A DNA stretch of 64,000 bases from Pleurodeles waltl. Lineage: Eukaryota; Chordata; Amphibia; Caudata; Salamandridae. The notes beneath the pieces were generated by a model. The model did no database searches. It saw nothing but the letters and a program-made list of their open reading frames with translations, and was not told where the DNA came from. The stretch spans positions 135,985,106 to 136,049,105 of the forward strand of contig NC_090447.1 in assembly GCF_031143425.1 (NCBI RefSeq), in the 5' to 3' direction. Of this stretch, positions 46,776-59,570 are shown one piece after another (positions within the stretch are counted from its first letter, which is position 1; the number at the start of each line of letters is the position of its first letter). Position numbers and translations under genes: made by a program.

Positions 46776-49027
46776 TGTTAAAACTGACATGCTTGGTGTG
46801 GTCTCTCCTGTCTTTTTTGCCTCTGCTTCCCATGTTGAGACTGTGTGCTGGACTCTGTTTTTACTGTTTTTGGTACTCTGGGCACTTTACCATTGCTGAC
46901 CAGTGCTAAAGTGCAAGTGCTCCCTGTGTAAAATGTATGTGGAGTTGGCTTTTCCATGATTGGCATATTTGATTTACTAGTAAGTCCATTGTAAAGTACA
47001 CTGGAGGTGCCCAGGGCCTGTAAACCAAATGCTACTAGTGGGCCTGCAGCACTGGTTTTCCCACCCACATGACTAGCCCTGTAAACACGGCTCAAACCTG
47101 CCACTGCAGTGTCTGTATGTGCAGTTTTAAACTGCCAAATTGACCTGACAAGTGTACCTACTTTCCAGGCACAACCCTTCCCTTTTTATACATGTAAAGC
47201 ACCCCTAAGGTAGGCCCTAGGTAGCCGCAGGGCAGGGTACAGTGTATGTTAAAGGTGGGACATGTACTGATGTTTTTTACATATCCTAATAGTGAAATAC
47301 TGCCAATTCGGTCTTCACTGTTGCAGGGCCTATCTCTATCATAGGTTAACCTGGGGTTGCCTGTAAATATCCTTAAAGTTCACTTTCCCTTTGAGAGTAG
47401 ATAGATATCTGGAGTTTGGGGTCTCTGAACTCACAATTTAAAAATACATTCTTAGTAAAGGTGTTTTTTTAATTGTTAGTTTGAAAATCCCACTTTTAGA
47501 AAGTAGGATTTTTATTGCTTAAACCATTCTGTGACTCTGCCGGCTTGTGTATTCCCTGTCTGAGTCAGACTGACAGTTGGGCTGTTTGTGAATCCCCTCT
47601 AAAGAGTGACACAAAGGGAGATGGGTTATAGCCTGCATAACCTGATGAGTCATTTGACCTAGAGTGGAGGGAGAAGTGGTCACCTACAACTGGATGGGCT
47701 ATAACTGCTCTCACACAATGCGGTCTCCAACCCTTTGGTGTGTGTCTGGGGCAAGGCATAGGCAAGGCAGGATCTTGTGAACAACAGAGACTTTCCTTTT
47801 AAGTTAGCCCAATTGAAAGGAAGAAAGGGGTATAAGTAATGTACCCAAAACCCCAGATTTTGCGATTACTTCTGAAACCAAGAAAAACCTCTGCCAAGGA
47901 GAAGACCTGAAGAGCTGGAGGAGGAGTACTGCCCCTTTGCCTATGACTATGCTTTGCTGGGTTGGCCTGCAGTTGCTGCTTCTTCCTGAAAGAGGACAAA
48001 GATTGGATTTTGTGGTATATTCCCGCTTGTGAAGAATCTCCAAGGGCTTGGACTGAGCTTGCCTCCTGTTTTGAAATCTCAGGGCCATCGAAGACTTCCT
48101 CTGCCAGCACCTGGACTCACTGCAGAGACTCCTCCCTTGCCAACGGGTGCCCTATCCAGTCCCTGGGCCCTTGAGAGGTGAAGGTGGCAGAACAAGGACT
48201 GATATCCACGCACGGAGCATCGAGCAGGAAAAATTTAGATGCCCCACCTGCTACACGGCTCTGCTTTGTGGCTGAAATCGATGCTCCTCCACTATCGTGG
48301 CTCAGAGATCGACGCATCACAGCTGGAGAAATGAAGCAACACCCGATGGCGGCTGCTGAAAATGACGCAAACCCTACACAGAAATCCAATTGCACAGTGT
48401 TGGTTTTCCAACACTGTGCAATCGGATTTCTCACACATTGTCACTGGGCGCCAACGTCATCGTGAACCTGCGTGGATCCGAGGTGCCCTGTCCAGAAATT
48501 AACTAATCGCTCTCTTGCAGGGGGGAAAAACAATACATTGCCTACCAAACCCTAGAAGAAACGATGCACAACCTCACTTGCGAGTAAGGAATTGACGCCT
48601 CGCTGACTTTTCTGACACACGCTCCTGTGCAGCTTTTTTTTTTTTACGCAAACTAGGTACTTTGTATAAAATAACTATTTCCATTGTTTTCTATGGAGTA
48701 AGGCTCTTTTCACTTTGAAAGTTCATATCTTGACTTGTGTATGCTGGATTTTTGTTGTTGTTTTTGCCTTGTTTGATTTAGATAAATATTCCTTATTTTT
48801 CTAAACTGGTGTGATGTCCATTTTTAAGTGTTTTCACTCTATTACTGTGTTTGTTGGTACAAATACTTTACAAATTGTTTTTGGGATATGCCTGACTGCT
48901 TGTGCCAAGCTACCAAGGGGGTGAGCAGGGTTTATCCAAGTGTGTATCTCCATTACCCTGACTAGAGTGAGAGTCCCTGCTTGGGCAGAATAAAACTGAT
49001 TGCCAACCAGAGACCCCATTTCTAACA
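46776..49027 (-). mobile_element. Solo LTR, minus orientation (2.25 kb)
   Basis: In minus orientation it begins TGTTAGAAATGGGGTC at 49027 and ends CATGTCAGTTTTAACA at 46776. 5 bp flanks are ATGAG (46771-46775) and ATCAG (49028-49032), one mismatch. The first ~200 bp match the start of the LTR at 51420 (TCTGGTTGGCA, CACTCTAGTCAGGGTAA, GGCAC.AGCAGTCAGGC) and the end has the same CAAAAACAGT...GGCAAAAA layout. No coding domain. A long solo LTR left by recombination of a retrotransposon or endogenous retrovirus; the internal genes are not here. Confidence 0.85.
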
Positions 49028-49032
49028 ATCAG

Positions 49033-51414
49033 GTTACATGTGGTATAAATGGTGAATGCAAATAAGATGATAGCCAGGGATAATGTACTTACACACTCAC
49101 AGCAAAACACAGGGATATGTAATTTGGTGACTGGTATTGTTCTAATAAATGATGCATTTTAACTTTGCAACCTCACAAATACATGTGTGCATAGATCCTA
49201 GGAAGGGATGTTTTTTCGTGAGGCATAGCCTGCTCACATGGTCAGACAAGTTTATTGATTACCAAGTTTGACTAGACACCTGGACACTGGGACATGTTTG
49301 GATATCAAACCATATTTCTGTTTGAATGGCATTAATGTCTGCATATTTCTTTAATCATTCACACAGTACCAGTTGTGATAGTGATGAAAAACATATAGTG
49401 CATGTATGGACATAGTTTGAAGTGAACACACAATAGTAGGACTATCAAATTTATATTCATGTTCACTGTGTAAAGTTTCCCAAACACAGGTAATGTTGAC
49501 TAGTGTTAATGTTGTCTGGGATATGTCTTACACCCCAACCACACCTGTGTCCTGCTCAAATTTGGACTTGAACAAACCTGCTGTGTCTTGAAACCCTTTG
49601 CCTAGCTCATGCACCTTTTCTGTCGCATACTTTTTGTATATATTTATTCATTTTGGTCCATGGTATGACTGATAGATATTGGAAATGATGACCATCTTTT
49701 GGTCTTGGGGCTGGTGTTGGTAAATGTGCCATAAACATCAACACCATACTTTGGCAAACATTACCACAAAAGATTGAGAGCAATTTATAATGTGGGCCTG
49801 CATAGACTGACAATACACGCACATTGACATTTCTCCCTGTCTATTGCACATGGAACTTTGTCCTACTTCATTTGTGTTTTAACATGCATAGAAAAATATT
49901 TTTCTGGTGAAGGATGTTACCAGTTACACATGTCATTGCAACCAATATCAAAGATCACACACAGTCCTTATAGAACACAGGTAACATTTAGGTGCCCCTC
50001 ACTTGTTTCCATTGGGTTCCCTGAAGGTGTCCACCTCAGCATTAGTGTAGACTGCAGGGCCACCTACAAGACAAAAAATGATACATTGCACTGTGAATAT
50101 TGAACATGTACCTTGTGTACATATGAAGCACAGTAGATTGACCGCACAAATGTCTGGTATTGTCTGCACATTGGACATGTAGCAAATGGCAAGGTTGACA
50201 TGGATTAATGATGAATATTTTCCATGCTATGCTTCAGTGTTAATGGATAACACCAGACATATCACATCTTAGCTGCATAGAGTGCAGATAATGTACAAAA
50301 ACTATCCTCCCTGGCTACATGGTGCAAGGGTGCCTGGCTTAAATGTCTATGTGAAGAGAATCATTTGATAAACAACACTCTGCAAGGCAGTATGTTTGAG
50401 GGGGGCTTTTCAACTCAATACATGTTGTGATCAATACGACACACTTCAGACAGTAAACATGCAGGGTTTACTCTTCAATTAGCTACTTACATATTACTAG
50501 TGTGTTGCTAAATATAGAAAGCCCTTGCATCCCCTGCTACAGGCCCATTAACAAAGAGTGGCCAAGTTTTAAGATACATTTATGTTGAATTTTGTGGGCA
50601 AACCAAACACCCTGTCCAACACATGGATTTATTAAATTTGATTGTGCTCCTCTGCAAAGTACATGGTGGCTCACCCCCACAGTTTGTATTCAGTTATGAT
50701 CTTGCAGGCCAGTGACAAGACTCCCTGCATACTGCCGGATGGGTCAGCCAGCACCTCTGGGCCTCCCCTATAATGCATGATATGTTTGGTCTATTGTTAG
50801 GCCACTGTGAACATGCTCCTGTGGCATAACATTTTATTAAATGAGTAAGCTGATATCATGGAATGCCACCCAAAAAGAATTCTGACCCTAGATAACTAAA
50901 CAAAGCGTGATTTACGGACAAGGTATCCTGATGCACAATGCATTGGTTACAATGCATTGGCTTTGACGCATTGCATCAAACCAATGCTCCAGGTGCAATT
51001 CTTCACCCGATTAGCCAATGCATCCATTATGATTGACGCAACTAGCCTATTGTGTGTGGTACAGTGTATTGAATTGTGCAATGCAGGTATACACTCCCAG
51101 GGCTCGCTTTGCTTGCTCAAAGTATCTTTGCTGACATGCTAGAGGACTTGGCGGTGTTGCATGTATATATTAACAGTGCGCATATGTGTGGCTCATTGCG
51201 TTCATGGTGCACACACTAGGGCAGGCATTATATTTCAGTGACATACACAGACATATTGTGATTTGTTGATAGCTTGGTAGGTAGCTGTGTAGTCAGATTT
51301 GTAATTTCACAGATATTGTAGTCCTAGTCCAATGTAAACTACAAAGTCATTCATGATTATGCCCAAAATATAAGATTGTACCATCTCTCTGCATTCCTAG
51401 AACAAGATGTGTTA
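49033..51414. other. No gene recognised
   Basis: No convincing domain. Around 50930-50995 the words CAATGCATTGG and GACGCATTGCATC make small palindromes. May be decayed transposon interior. Confidence 0.35.
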
Positions 51415-51419
51415 CTGAT

Positions 51420-52793
51420 TGTTAGAAATGCGGTCTTTGGTTGGCAGTCAAGTTACCCCCTGTCCAGGCAAGGACCCTAACTCTAGTCAGGGTAAGTCAC
51501 ACACAATCCAAATTATCCTGTGCCCACCCTCTGGTAGCGTGGCACTGAGCAGTCAGGCTTAACTTAGAAGGCAATGTGTAAAGTGTTTGTGCAATAAATC
51601 ATGCAATAACATAGTATAGCACCACAAAAATACACCCCTCAGTGTATAGAAAAATATATAATATTTACTTGGATAAATGCAGGTCAAAACGATTAAGATT
51701 CAATAAGTACACGTTGAAATATCACTTAGAAAATGATATAAAGGGTCTTTAGTTCTTAAAAAGCAACAAATGTCTCCTGCAAGCCCAAAGTACCTGGTTT
51801 GCGTTCAAATTCTCCGCAAGGGACCGCAGAGGAGGGGTTGCAAGGAACACGGGAGGTGTGTGTCGATTTTTCCGGTGCACACAGTTGATGTGTCATTGAG
51901 TTTTCATGCAGGGCAGGCTTTGCATAGATTTCCGACATGTAGACTGGGATCCTCTTCGGGTTGCAGGGTTTTCGGATGCCCCAGGGATGATGCGTCAAAA
52001 TCCTGGCCGTGCAGGACAAAGTTACAGGGGCTGCACCAATCTGGTGGGCTATGCTTGTCCATTTCTGCAGCACAGCAGTGCAGAGAAATGCTCACTTTTT
52101 AAAAGTGCCATTTCTAAAATAGTAATATGATATCCAACTTCACCAGTCAGCAGGATTTTGTATTACCATTCTGGCCATACCACATATGACCTTGTTACTC
52201 CTTTCAGAGCAGAATCTACCACTCAAAAAGTATATGAGGGTAGCTTTAATGTTAGCCTATGAAAGGAGCAGGCCTCACAGCAGTGTAAAAAAGATTTAGG
52301 AGTTTTACACTACCAGGACATATAACTTGCACAGGTACATGCCCTGCCTTTTATCTACATAGCACCCTGCCCTATGGTTTACCTAGGGGTGACTTATTTG
52401 TAGAAAAAGGGGAGTTTAAGGATTGGCTAGTACTTTTAAATGCCAAGTCGAGGTGGCAGTGAAACTTCACACACAGGTCTTGCAATGGCAGGCCTGAGGC
52501 ATGGTTAAGAGGCTACTTATGTGGATGGCACAATCAGTGCTGCAGGCCCACTAGTAGCATTTAATCTACAGGCCCTGAGCACATGTAATTGGACTTTACT
52601 GGGGTCGTACTAGTAGATTAACTAAGCCACTTGGGTGTAAACATGTTTTAAGGGAGAGAGCATATGCACTTTAGCACTGGTTAGCAGTGGTAAAGTGTGC
52701 AGAATCCTAAACCCATCAAAAACAGTGTCCAAAAAGTGGAGGGAGGAAGGCAAAAAGTTAGGAGTGACCACCCTAAGACTGTCAGGTCTAACA
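51420..52793 (+). mobile_element. Solo LTR, plus orientation (1.37 kb)
   Basis: TGTTAGAAATGCGG at the start and GTCAGGTCTAACA at the end (TG...CA, with TGTTAGA/TCTAACA inverted). Exact 5 bp target duplication CTGAT at 51415-51419 and 52794-52798. The interior has TATA-like and polyadenylation-like AT-rich stretches but no gene. Same superfamily as 46776-49027 and the fragment at 38985-39250. Confidence 0.95.
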
Positions 52794-52959
52794 CTGATGT
52801 CATATACACTTAGGAAATATCATAAAGTGGCTGCTTTTGTCAGTCTACAGGGGATTGGCATCCAGCTCACAAATTGACTGTCTAAATATGAAAGGTATGT
52901 TGCTAAGCCAATAAGACACCTTTTAATGTGTGCAAAACATCTATCTATATGAATGCATC

Positions 52960-54420
52960 TTTATTGCCTGATTAATTAAAATCATTACAACTTATTAAAA
53001 TAAAAGGTACAAATATAAAATAAACAGCAAAACAATGCCCTTCTGATGCCAAAACTGATGCCTAGTCATAGCACCTTCTATAAAATACTATAAAGTACTA
53101 CAATGCCCAGAGAATTTACCCAACCTGGGGACCTCAGATGTTAACCACAGGCTGATACACAAGTAAATACCCATAATAGAACCTTCTGCGAGCGCCAACC
53201 ATTTGTATGCCTGTTGACCCAGACCCGTTACCAATATCCAAGACCATTAGGTGACAGGGGGGATGACTTGGGCGGCAGGCGCCATCTCGTCATAGCCGTT
53301 TCTTTGAGGGCCCCCCACCCTCCACAGGTACCCTTTTTAGTTTGGATCCTTGCCTGGCGTAAGGCTGAACACAGCTTATGAAAGAAGTTTGCAAAACAGG
53401 CTAGTTCCATGGGGAGTACTGCGGTAAAAATAAAGCTTAGGGCTTCTTTGCATGTTCTCACCCCATGTTTCAAGAACAGAGGTTTTAACAGGCGGCGCCG
53501 TTCAGACACCAGACAGGGACAACAACAGACAAGATGTTTTATTGATTCTGTGTGGTATTTACACAACAAGCATTCATGCATGTGCCTTTGTGCAGGTTTC
53601 CACTTCCATCGATATTCCCAGGCAGGTAAGGTTAGAAGGCGCATCTGGAGGATGTTCTGGAATGCTAGATCTCCTAACGGGGCTTTTAGGTAGGGCTGGC
53701 CTTTGGTGGTTGCATACGATTAACGCAGGCCATCAGCTCCACCGATATCCCTAACTGTTAAGATGTCTTTGGCTCTTGAAGCTTGCACACCAAGCACTTT
53801 CAGTTTTTTCTTCAAAACCGCTTTCGTGATGGCAGGGTGTGTGAAATAGGAAAGGGCCAGATTAAACTGTTCCTCAGCCTTTGATAGACAGATGGCCCAA
53901 ATGCTTGTTTTATTTTTGAAAATTAGTTTCAATGCCCCCATAAGGCTACAATCCTCTGCCCTACTGACACTTTGGTAAAACTTTATCATATCTATTTTGC
54001 ACAACAAGTCCATTCATATTATGTTTAGTTCCAAATGTATCCCTGCATGCCTTGTTGATCTGGGGATCCTAAGGATCCTTTTGTAGGTTCTCATCTGAGC
54101 ATTCTCTAGAGTAACTGTCAATTTGCCCAGAAAAGCCAAATGGCCATAAGTAATTGAGGGTAGTAGTTTTGCTCTCATCACGCTCCCTAAGGGTTTGAAT
54201 ATGGGTGCCTTAAGCCGTTGATGGGAGTTTTGCTAATACGTGGGAGATTTTTACTGCTTTAGAGGTCAATGCTGATGCCTGATGTGTTATTCTCCCCGTA
54301 TTTGATAGCCAGATACCCAAGTAGTGATAATGACCTTCCAGCTCTATACTTAGAGGACTGAGTTTCCATCTTCTAAACAAATGTTTCGACTGACTACTAA
54401 AAACCAGAATTTATACTACC
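52960..54420 (-). mobile_element. Non-LTR retrotransposon, 3' end of reverse transcriptase gene (copy 2)
   Basis: Minus strand. 54330-54290 reads YHYLGIWLSN, the YKYLG-type motif. 54090-54030 reads RIPRSTRHAGIHLELN, equivalent to NLSRSTSPTQVRLEFG in copy 1. 54013-53228 stays in one frame through QPYLKAPLGDLAFQNILQMR and the knuckle HECLLCKYHTESIKHLVCCCP (C-x2-C-x7-H-x4-C). The 3' UTR ends in AATAAAGATGCATTC near 52960. Truncated upstream at ~54420 before the palm domain. Same domain order and knuckle spacing as copy 1 (8925-10170), well diverged from it. Confidence 0.8.
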
Positions 54421-55377
54421 ATATAATGCTGTGATACACACACACCTGCTGTCTGGGCTTGGTGTCTGGCACAATATGTGTGGCACTTGCACATTCCACC
54501 TGGAGAAAAGTATTGGCCACAGACGTAAGCCTATTTTGTGATCCTCAAGAGGTCAGCTTGAGGAGGCTCTAAAAGGTGTGATGACTTCCAAGTAGGAATA
54601 TGTTTACCATTTCCATGCATCTAATTTTTTTGATACAGACAGGGCTTACGTAAAGTTAGGATGTGTGTAGGGAATGACATCAGATGGTCATATGTGTATT
54701 TACTGACAGATGAGGCCACTCTAACCTGGAAGGCATCACAACATGCTACCTTGGCAGGAGTGATATTGCATGTAGTTAAACCTTGTCATCTATTTAACAT
54801 TTAGATTTTCTTTGTGTCATGTTTTAATTCTCACACATAGATGGAACTGTATGCTTTACAGCATTGTTTGTTTCTGAGTGAGACACACCAACATGGTTAC
54901 ATCCATTCCTGCATGTAACAGTTGCATCCTTGCCTAGTGGGGCAAGTGTACCTGCATTGGACCTGGTTAGCCAAGCCAGCACTGGCACAGATAAGGGTTC
55001 AACTTTATTATTTGTTATGTGAGATACCACACTGATTTTGCTATGTGCTTGCAAACATTGAAGTAGCATTTGGAGACTATCTGGGTTTCATTGTGTGCCC
55101 ATGCACATCATATAGGCCTCTGTTCACGGTCTTGGGACTATGAAGTTACTATACTGCCTCTACAGCTGCATGACAGTTAAAAATGTCAGGAGGTAGGACA
55201 CACATACTCAGTCATTGCACACTGTTTACATTTGCACCTCCTTTAGATTGTATTAGGATGTCTGACAGTCAGTTCACTGTAGCAGCACACTTACTCGTGG
55301 CATGTGCACACAATTTCACATTGCAACATTTGTTTGGTTTCTGCATTCCTGAAGCGCGTGTTTGGCACTCTTTGTTG
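54421..55377. other. No gene recognised
   Basis: No domain, splice pair or terminal repeat found. Confidence 0.4.
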
Positions 55378-55382
55378 ACATG

Positions 55383-58062
55383 TGTAGAAAGTTGGCTCTA
55401 TAAATACTATCTCAAAGTGAGCGATGGTGTGCACAGAGTCCAAGGGTTCCCCTTAGAGCATGATAGTGGCAAAATTAGATAATTCCAATGCTCTATATTG
55501 TGGTAGTGTGGTCGAGCAGTAGGCTTATCAGAGGGTAGTGTTAAGACTTTGTTGTACACACACAGGCAATAAATGAGGAACACACACTCAAAGACTTAAC
55601 TCCAGGCCAATAGTTTTTATATAGAAAAGTATTTTTTCTTAATTTATTTTAGAACCACAAGATTCAAGATTTGAAGTAAATACATAAAATGCAAGGTACT
55701 CCACATAGTTAAGTAATGAACTTTGAATTAAAGCAGTAGTACACACAGTATAGGTTAAAAATGGCAATAAGCTATTTTAAAACAGGACACTGCAAAAATC
55801 AACAGTTCCTGGGGGAGGTAAGTAAGGTTAAGTTTCTGGGGTAAGTAAAGCACTTAAAATTTCAGTCTCCTAGGCATAGGCAGCCCACTGTTGGGGGTTC
55901 AAGGCAACCCCAAATTCACCGCACCAGCAACAAAGGGCCGGTCCCGTGCTGAGGTCAAAGGAGGGCCCAAAACACGTAGGCGGCTATGGAGAACAGGGGT
56001 GCTCCGGTTTCGGTCTGCTGGCCGGTAATTACCCGTGTCCTCGGGGAGCAGACCAGGAGAGTTTTGTAGAGTACTGGGGGGGACACAAACAGGCACACAA
56101 AACACACTCTCAGCGGCTCAGAGGAGGCCAGGTGCAATGTGCAAAGTAGACGTCGGGTTTGCTATTGAAGGCAATAGAGGGACCCAGGGGTCACTTAGGC
56201 GATGCAGGCCTTGCACAGGGGGGCTTCTCGGGCCAGCCACTGACTGGGCTAGGCAGAGGGTCGTCTGCTAGTCACTCCTGTACTGGAGTTGGGTTCCTCC
56301 CAGTCCTGGGGGCAGTGGGTGCAGTGCTGGGTCCAGGCGTCAGGTTCCATGTTACCAGGCAGTCACGGTCAGGGGGATCCTCTGGATCCTCTCTGCAGGT
56401 GTCACTGTGGAGGTGCAGGGGGGTCATCTCAGGTTACTCATGAGGTTGCAGTCACCTGGGAGTCCTCTCTACAGTGCTGGTTCTCGGGAGCTCGAGCTGG
56501 GGAAGTGGGGTGCAGAGTGTGAAGTCTCACGCTTCCGGCCGGAAGAGTGAGTTCTTTAAAAGTTGCTTCTTTATTGCAAAGATGTTACTGTTGTTAAACA
56601 GTGCCGCTGTTTTGGGGTGTTTCTTGGTCCTTCGGGTTCAGGGCAGTCCTCTGAGTCCTCGGAGGTCGCTGGTCCCTATCGGCTGCGTCACTGTGCAGGT
56701 TCTTTGAGCCTGGAGACAGGCTGGTAGGGATGTGGCCAAGTCAGTTGTCATCTCTGTCGTCTCTGCAGGGCTTTCAGTTCAGCTGTCCTGCTTCTTTGTG
56801 TAGGTTGCAGGAATCTGATTTCCTGGGTTCTGGGTCACCCCTAAATACTGAATTTAGGGGTGTGTTTAGGTCAGGAGGGCAGTAGCCAATGGCTACCGTC
56901 CTGGAGGGTGGCTACACCCTCTTTGTGCCTCCTCCGTGAGGGGAGGGGGGAACATCCCTAATCCTATTGGGGGAATCCTCCAAACTCAAGATGGAGGATT
57001 TCTAAAGAATGGGGTCACCTCAGCTCAGGACACATTAGGGGCTGTCCTGACTGGTGGGTGACTCCTCCTTTTTTTTCTCATTATCCTCTCCTGCCTTGCT
57101 GCCAAATGTGGGGGCAGTGGCCGGAGGGATGGGCATCTCCACTAGCTGGGATGCCCTGGGATACTGTAACAAACGGCATGAGCCTTTGAGGCTCACTGCC
57201 AGGTGCTACAGTTCCTGCCTGGGGAGGTGAGAGGCACCTCCACCCAGTACAGACTTTGTTCCTGGCCACAGAGTGACAAAGGCACTCTCCCCTGGTGGCC
57301 AGAAACTTGTCTGGTTGTGGCAGGTGGGCAGAAACTGGTTAGCCTAGCGCTAGGAGTCAGACTGGTATTCAGGGGACATCTCTAAGCTGCCCTCTTTGTG
57401 CATTTTACAATAAATCCCACAGTGGCATCAGTGTGCATTTATTGTGCGGAGACGTTTGATACCAAACTTCCCCGATTTCAGTGTAGCCATTATGGAACTG
57501 TGGAGTTCGTGTTTGACAAACTCCCAGACCATATACTCTTTATAACTACCCTGTGCTTACAATGTCTAAGGTTTTGCTTAGACACTGTAGGGGCATAGTG
57601 CTCATGCACATATGCCCTCACCTGTGGTATAGTGCACCCTGCCTTAGGGCTGTAAGGCCTGCTAGAGGGGTGACTTACCTATGCCACAGGCAGTGTGAGG
57701 TGGGCATGGCACTCTGAGGGGAGTGCCATGTCGACTTAGTCATTTTCTCCCCACCAGCACACACAAGCTGTGAGGCAGTGTGCATGTGCTGAGTGAGGGG
57801 TCCACGGGGTGGCATAAGACATGCTGCAGCCCTTAGAGACCTTCCCTAGCATCAGGGCCCTTGGTACCAGGGGTACCATTTACAAGGGACTTATCTGTGT
57901 GCCAGGGCTGTGCCAATTGTGGGTATAAAGGTACAGTTTAGGGAAAGAACACTGGTGTTGGGGCCTGGTTAGCAGGGTCCCAGCACACTTTCAATCATAA
58001 CTGGCATCAACAAAAGGCAAAAAGTCAGGGGGTAACCATGCCAAGGAAGGCATTTCCTTACA
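55383..58062 (+). mobile_element. Solo LTR, plus orientation (2.68 kb)
   Basis: Begins TGTAGAAAGTTGGCTC and ends GGCATTTCCTTACA, with an exact 5 bp duplication ACATG at 55378-55382 and 58063-58067. A GC-rich middle (55880-57350) is flanked by AT-rich ends; the last 100 bp carry GGCAAAAAGTCAGGGGGTAA, parallel to the ends of the other LTRs. No domain in any frame. Its 5' sequence differs from the TGTTAGAAATG LTRs, so it is a second LTR family. 2.7 kb is unusually long for a solo LTR. Confidence 0.9.
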
Positions 58063-58272
58063 ACATGCACACATATTTTGGTCCTCATGATGTTGTTGCA
58101 GGGTTAATGTTACACTTAGCTGCATATATTTGTTAAGTGCCAAAAACTATTAGGTGAGATGTGAGTGTGTTGATGTTCACAGTGACTGTGAACTGAAATT
58201 GTGTGCACAAAGGTTGTTTTCATTCATTCATTTCCTCCCTCTCTCTAAACTGAAGTAAAGAAAATGTGCCCA

Positions 58273-58680
58273 TCAAGCTGCTTCATGCTTTACTGAAAGA
58301 ATTCTGGACAATATTGTTTTTTCTCCAGCCCTGGCAATTGTGGCTACATTTTGGCCCATGTCCTCATCATCCTCATTTTCATCTGGTGCTTCCTGGTCCT
58401 CATGGTCCACACCCCATGGGTCATTGGTCTGCATACATATGTTGTGCAATATACAGCACTCAAGGATAATTTTGCAGACTATAGTTGGGGAGTATAGCAA
58501 TCTCGCCCCTGAAATATCCAGGCTCTGCAAGACAGACTTCAATACCCCGAACGTCCACTCCACATACCCCTGGACTTGCCAAGAGCATTGTTGAATGTGC
58601 ACTCTGCCTCTGTCTGGCGATGTGTAAATGGGTAATGCCCTATAGCTACAGACCATATCCATGGTCAGCTGAAAAGACAA
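58273..58680 (-). pseudogene. HARBI1-type transposase, C-terminal exon relic
   Basis: Minus-strand frame reading EWTFGVLKSVLQSLDISGAR then YSPTIVCKIILECCILHNIC and an acidic tail (EDQEAPDENEDDEDMG). This is the last part of the DDE_4-type nuclease of PIF/Harbinger transposases, holding the third catalytic acid (the E of EWTFGVLK). A splice acceptor (CTTTTCAG) precedes CTGACCATG at ~58670, so this was a 3' exon, as in the transposase at 62136-63360. The exon with the two Asp residues is not found upstream; ~58990 onward is LTR-like DNA. The pre-core segment is altered (YTSPDRGRVHIQQC). Confidence 0.75.
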
Positions 58681-58990
58681 AGAAAAAAATTCACTCAGTG
58701 ATTGATCAACCTAAATTCAAGTACATGTCAGTTGTGTGTACTTAATGATTCACACATTTCTACCATTTTAGCACACTATTGGTTACAAATAGGTGAACAG
58801 TTTTAATTCCACATGACCATTCCTCTTCGCTGTGTCAGATCTAAATATATGCATGGCCTGCTACTCTTGACAGTGCCACAATCAGACAATCGCATTTGGG
58901 CTGTAGATTAGTGTGATAGGTGTTTTGTAGGTCCATTGTAACTGCACATGATCATATGTTGTTCTCAAAATTGGGAATTTTTTTCATCCC
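58681..58990. other. Probable intron remnant of the 58273 transposase
   Basis: AT-rich, non-coding, upstream of the splice acceptor on the minus strand. No further exon seen. Confidence 0.3.
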
Positions 58991-58999
58991 AAGTTGGAA

Positions 59000-59570
59000 T
59001 TTACCAGGACTAACCGGTGGGAAAACTGGGCTAACTGCAGAAGCCCCTTGACTTTTTGCCGCCAATTTCCACTTATGCTGGTATTTTCCTCCTGACTCTA
59101 ATGGTGCCCTGGGCACTGCTAAACTGTCCCAGGGCCTGTGCTCTATTTAAAATGAGTGTGCAAAATAGGCTAATTGTGATTGGCTATGCCAACCTGCCTA
59201 TAAGTCCATAGTATATGGTAGAGCATGTAGGCTTAGGTACCCAAGCATAGGTAGTACCCCCATAGGTGTACTGCTGAGGTGCCCAGTGACATTTTAAAGG
59301 CAGGCCTGCCTTGCTGTCTGCTTTTAAATTAAAGTTATCTTCAACTTTGGCTTTGGAATTAAAAGTACTTCCAAAGTCTTAAAGTACCTTATTTTTACAT
59401 ATAAGTCACCATTAAGGTGTACCCTAAGTGCCCCTAGGGCTGAGTGCTATGCAGCTATTAGCAGTGACTTTATAAAAGATGTTTAATAAGCCCTGGTGAT
59501 GGAAAAATAGGCAACTTAGTTTTATCTCACTGTAGTGAATAGGCTCCATAGACTAACATGGGGAGACTTT
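59000..59570 (-). mobile_element. LTR fragment cut by Harbinger copy 2
   Basis: In minus orientation this resembles the 3' half of the long LTRs here: words such as GGCAAAAAGTCAAGGGGCTT, TAGGTTGGCATAGCC, GGGCACCTCAGCAG and CTTTAATTTAAAAGC. It ends abruptly at 59570 where the Harbinger end begins, implying the Harbinger landed in it. Confidence 0.5.

Noticed and set aside
55899..56707. Cluster of open frames in a GC-rich stretch, considered as a CpG island or host exon
   Set aside because: It lies within the solo LTR 55383-58062 bounded by exact ACATG duplications, and no domain is seen.
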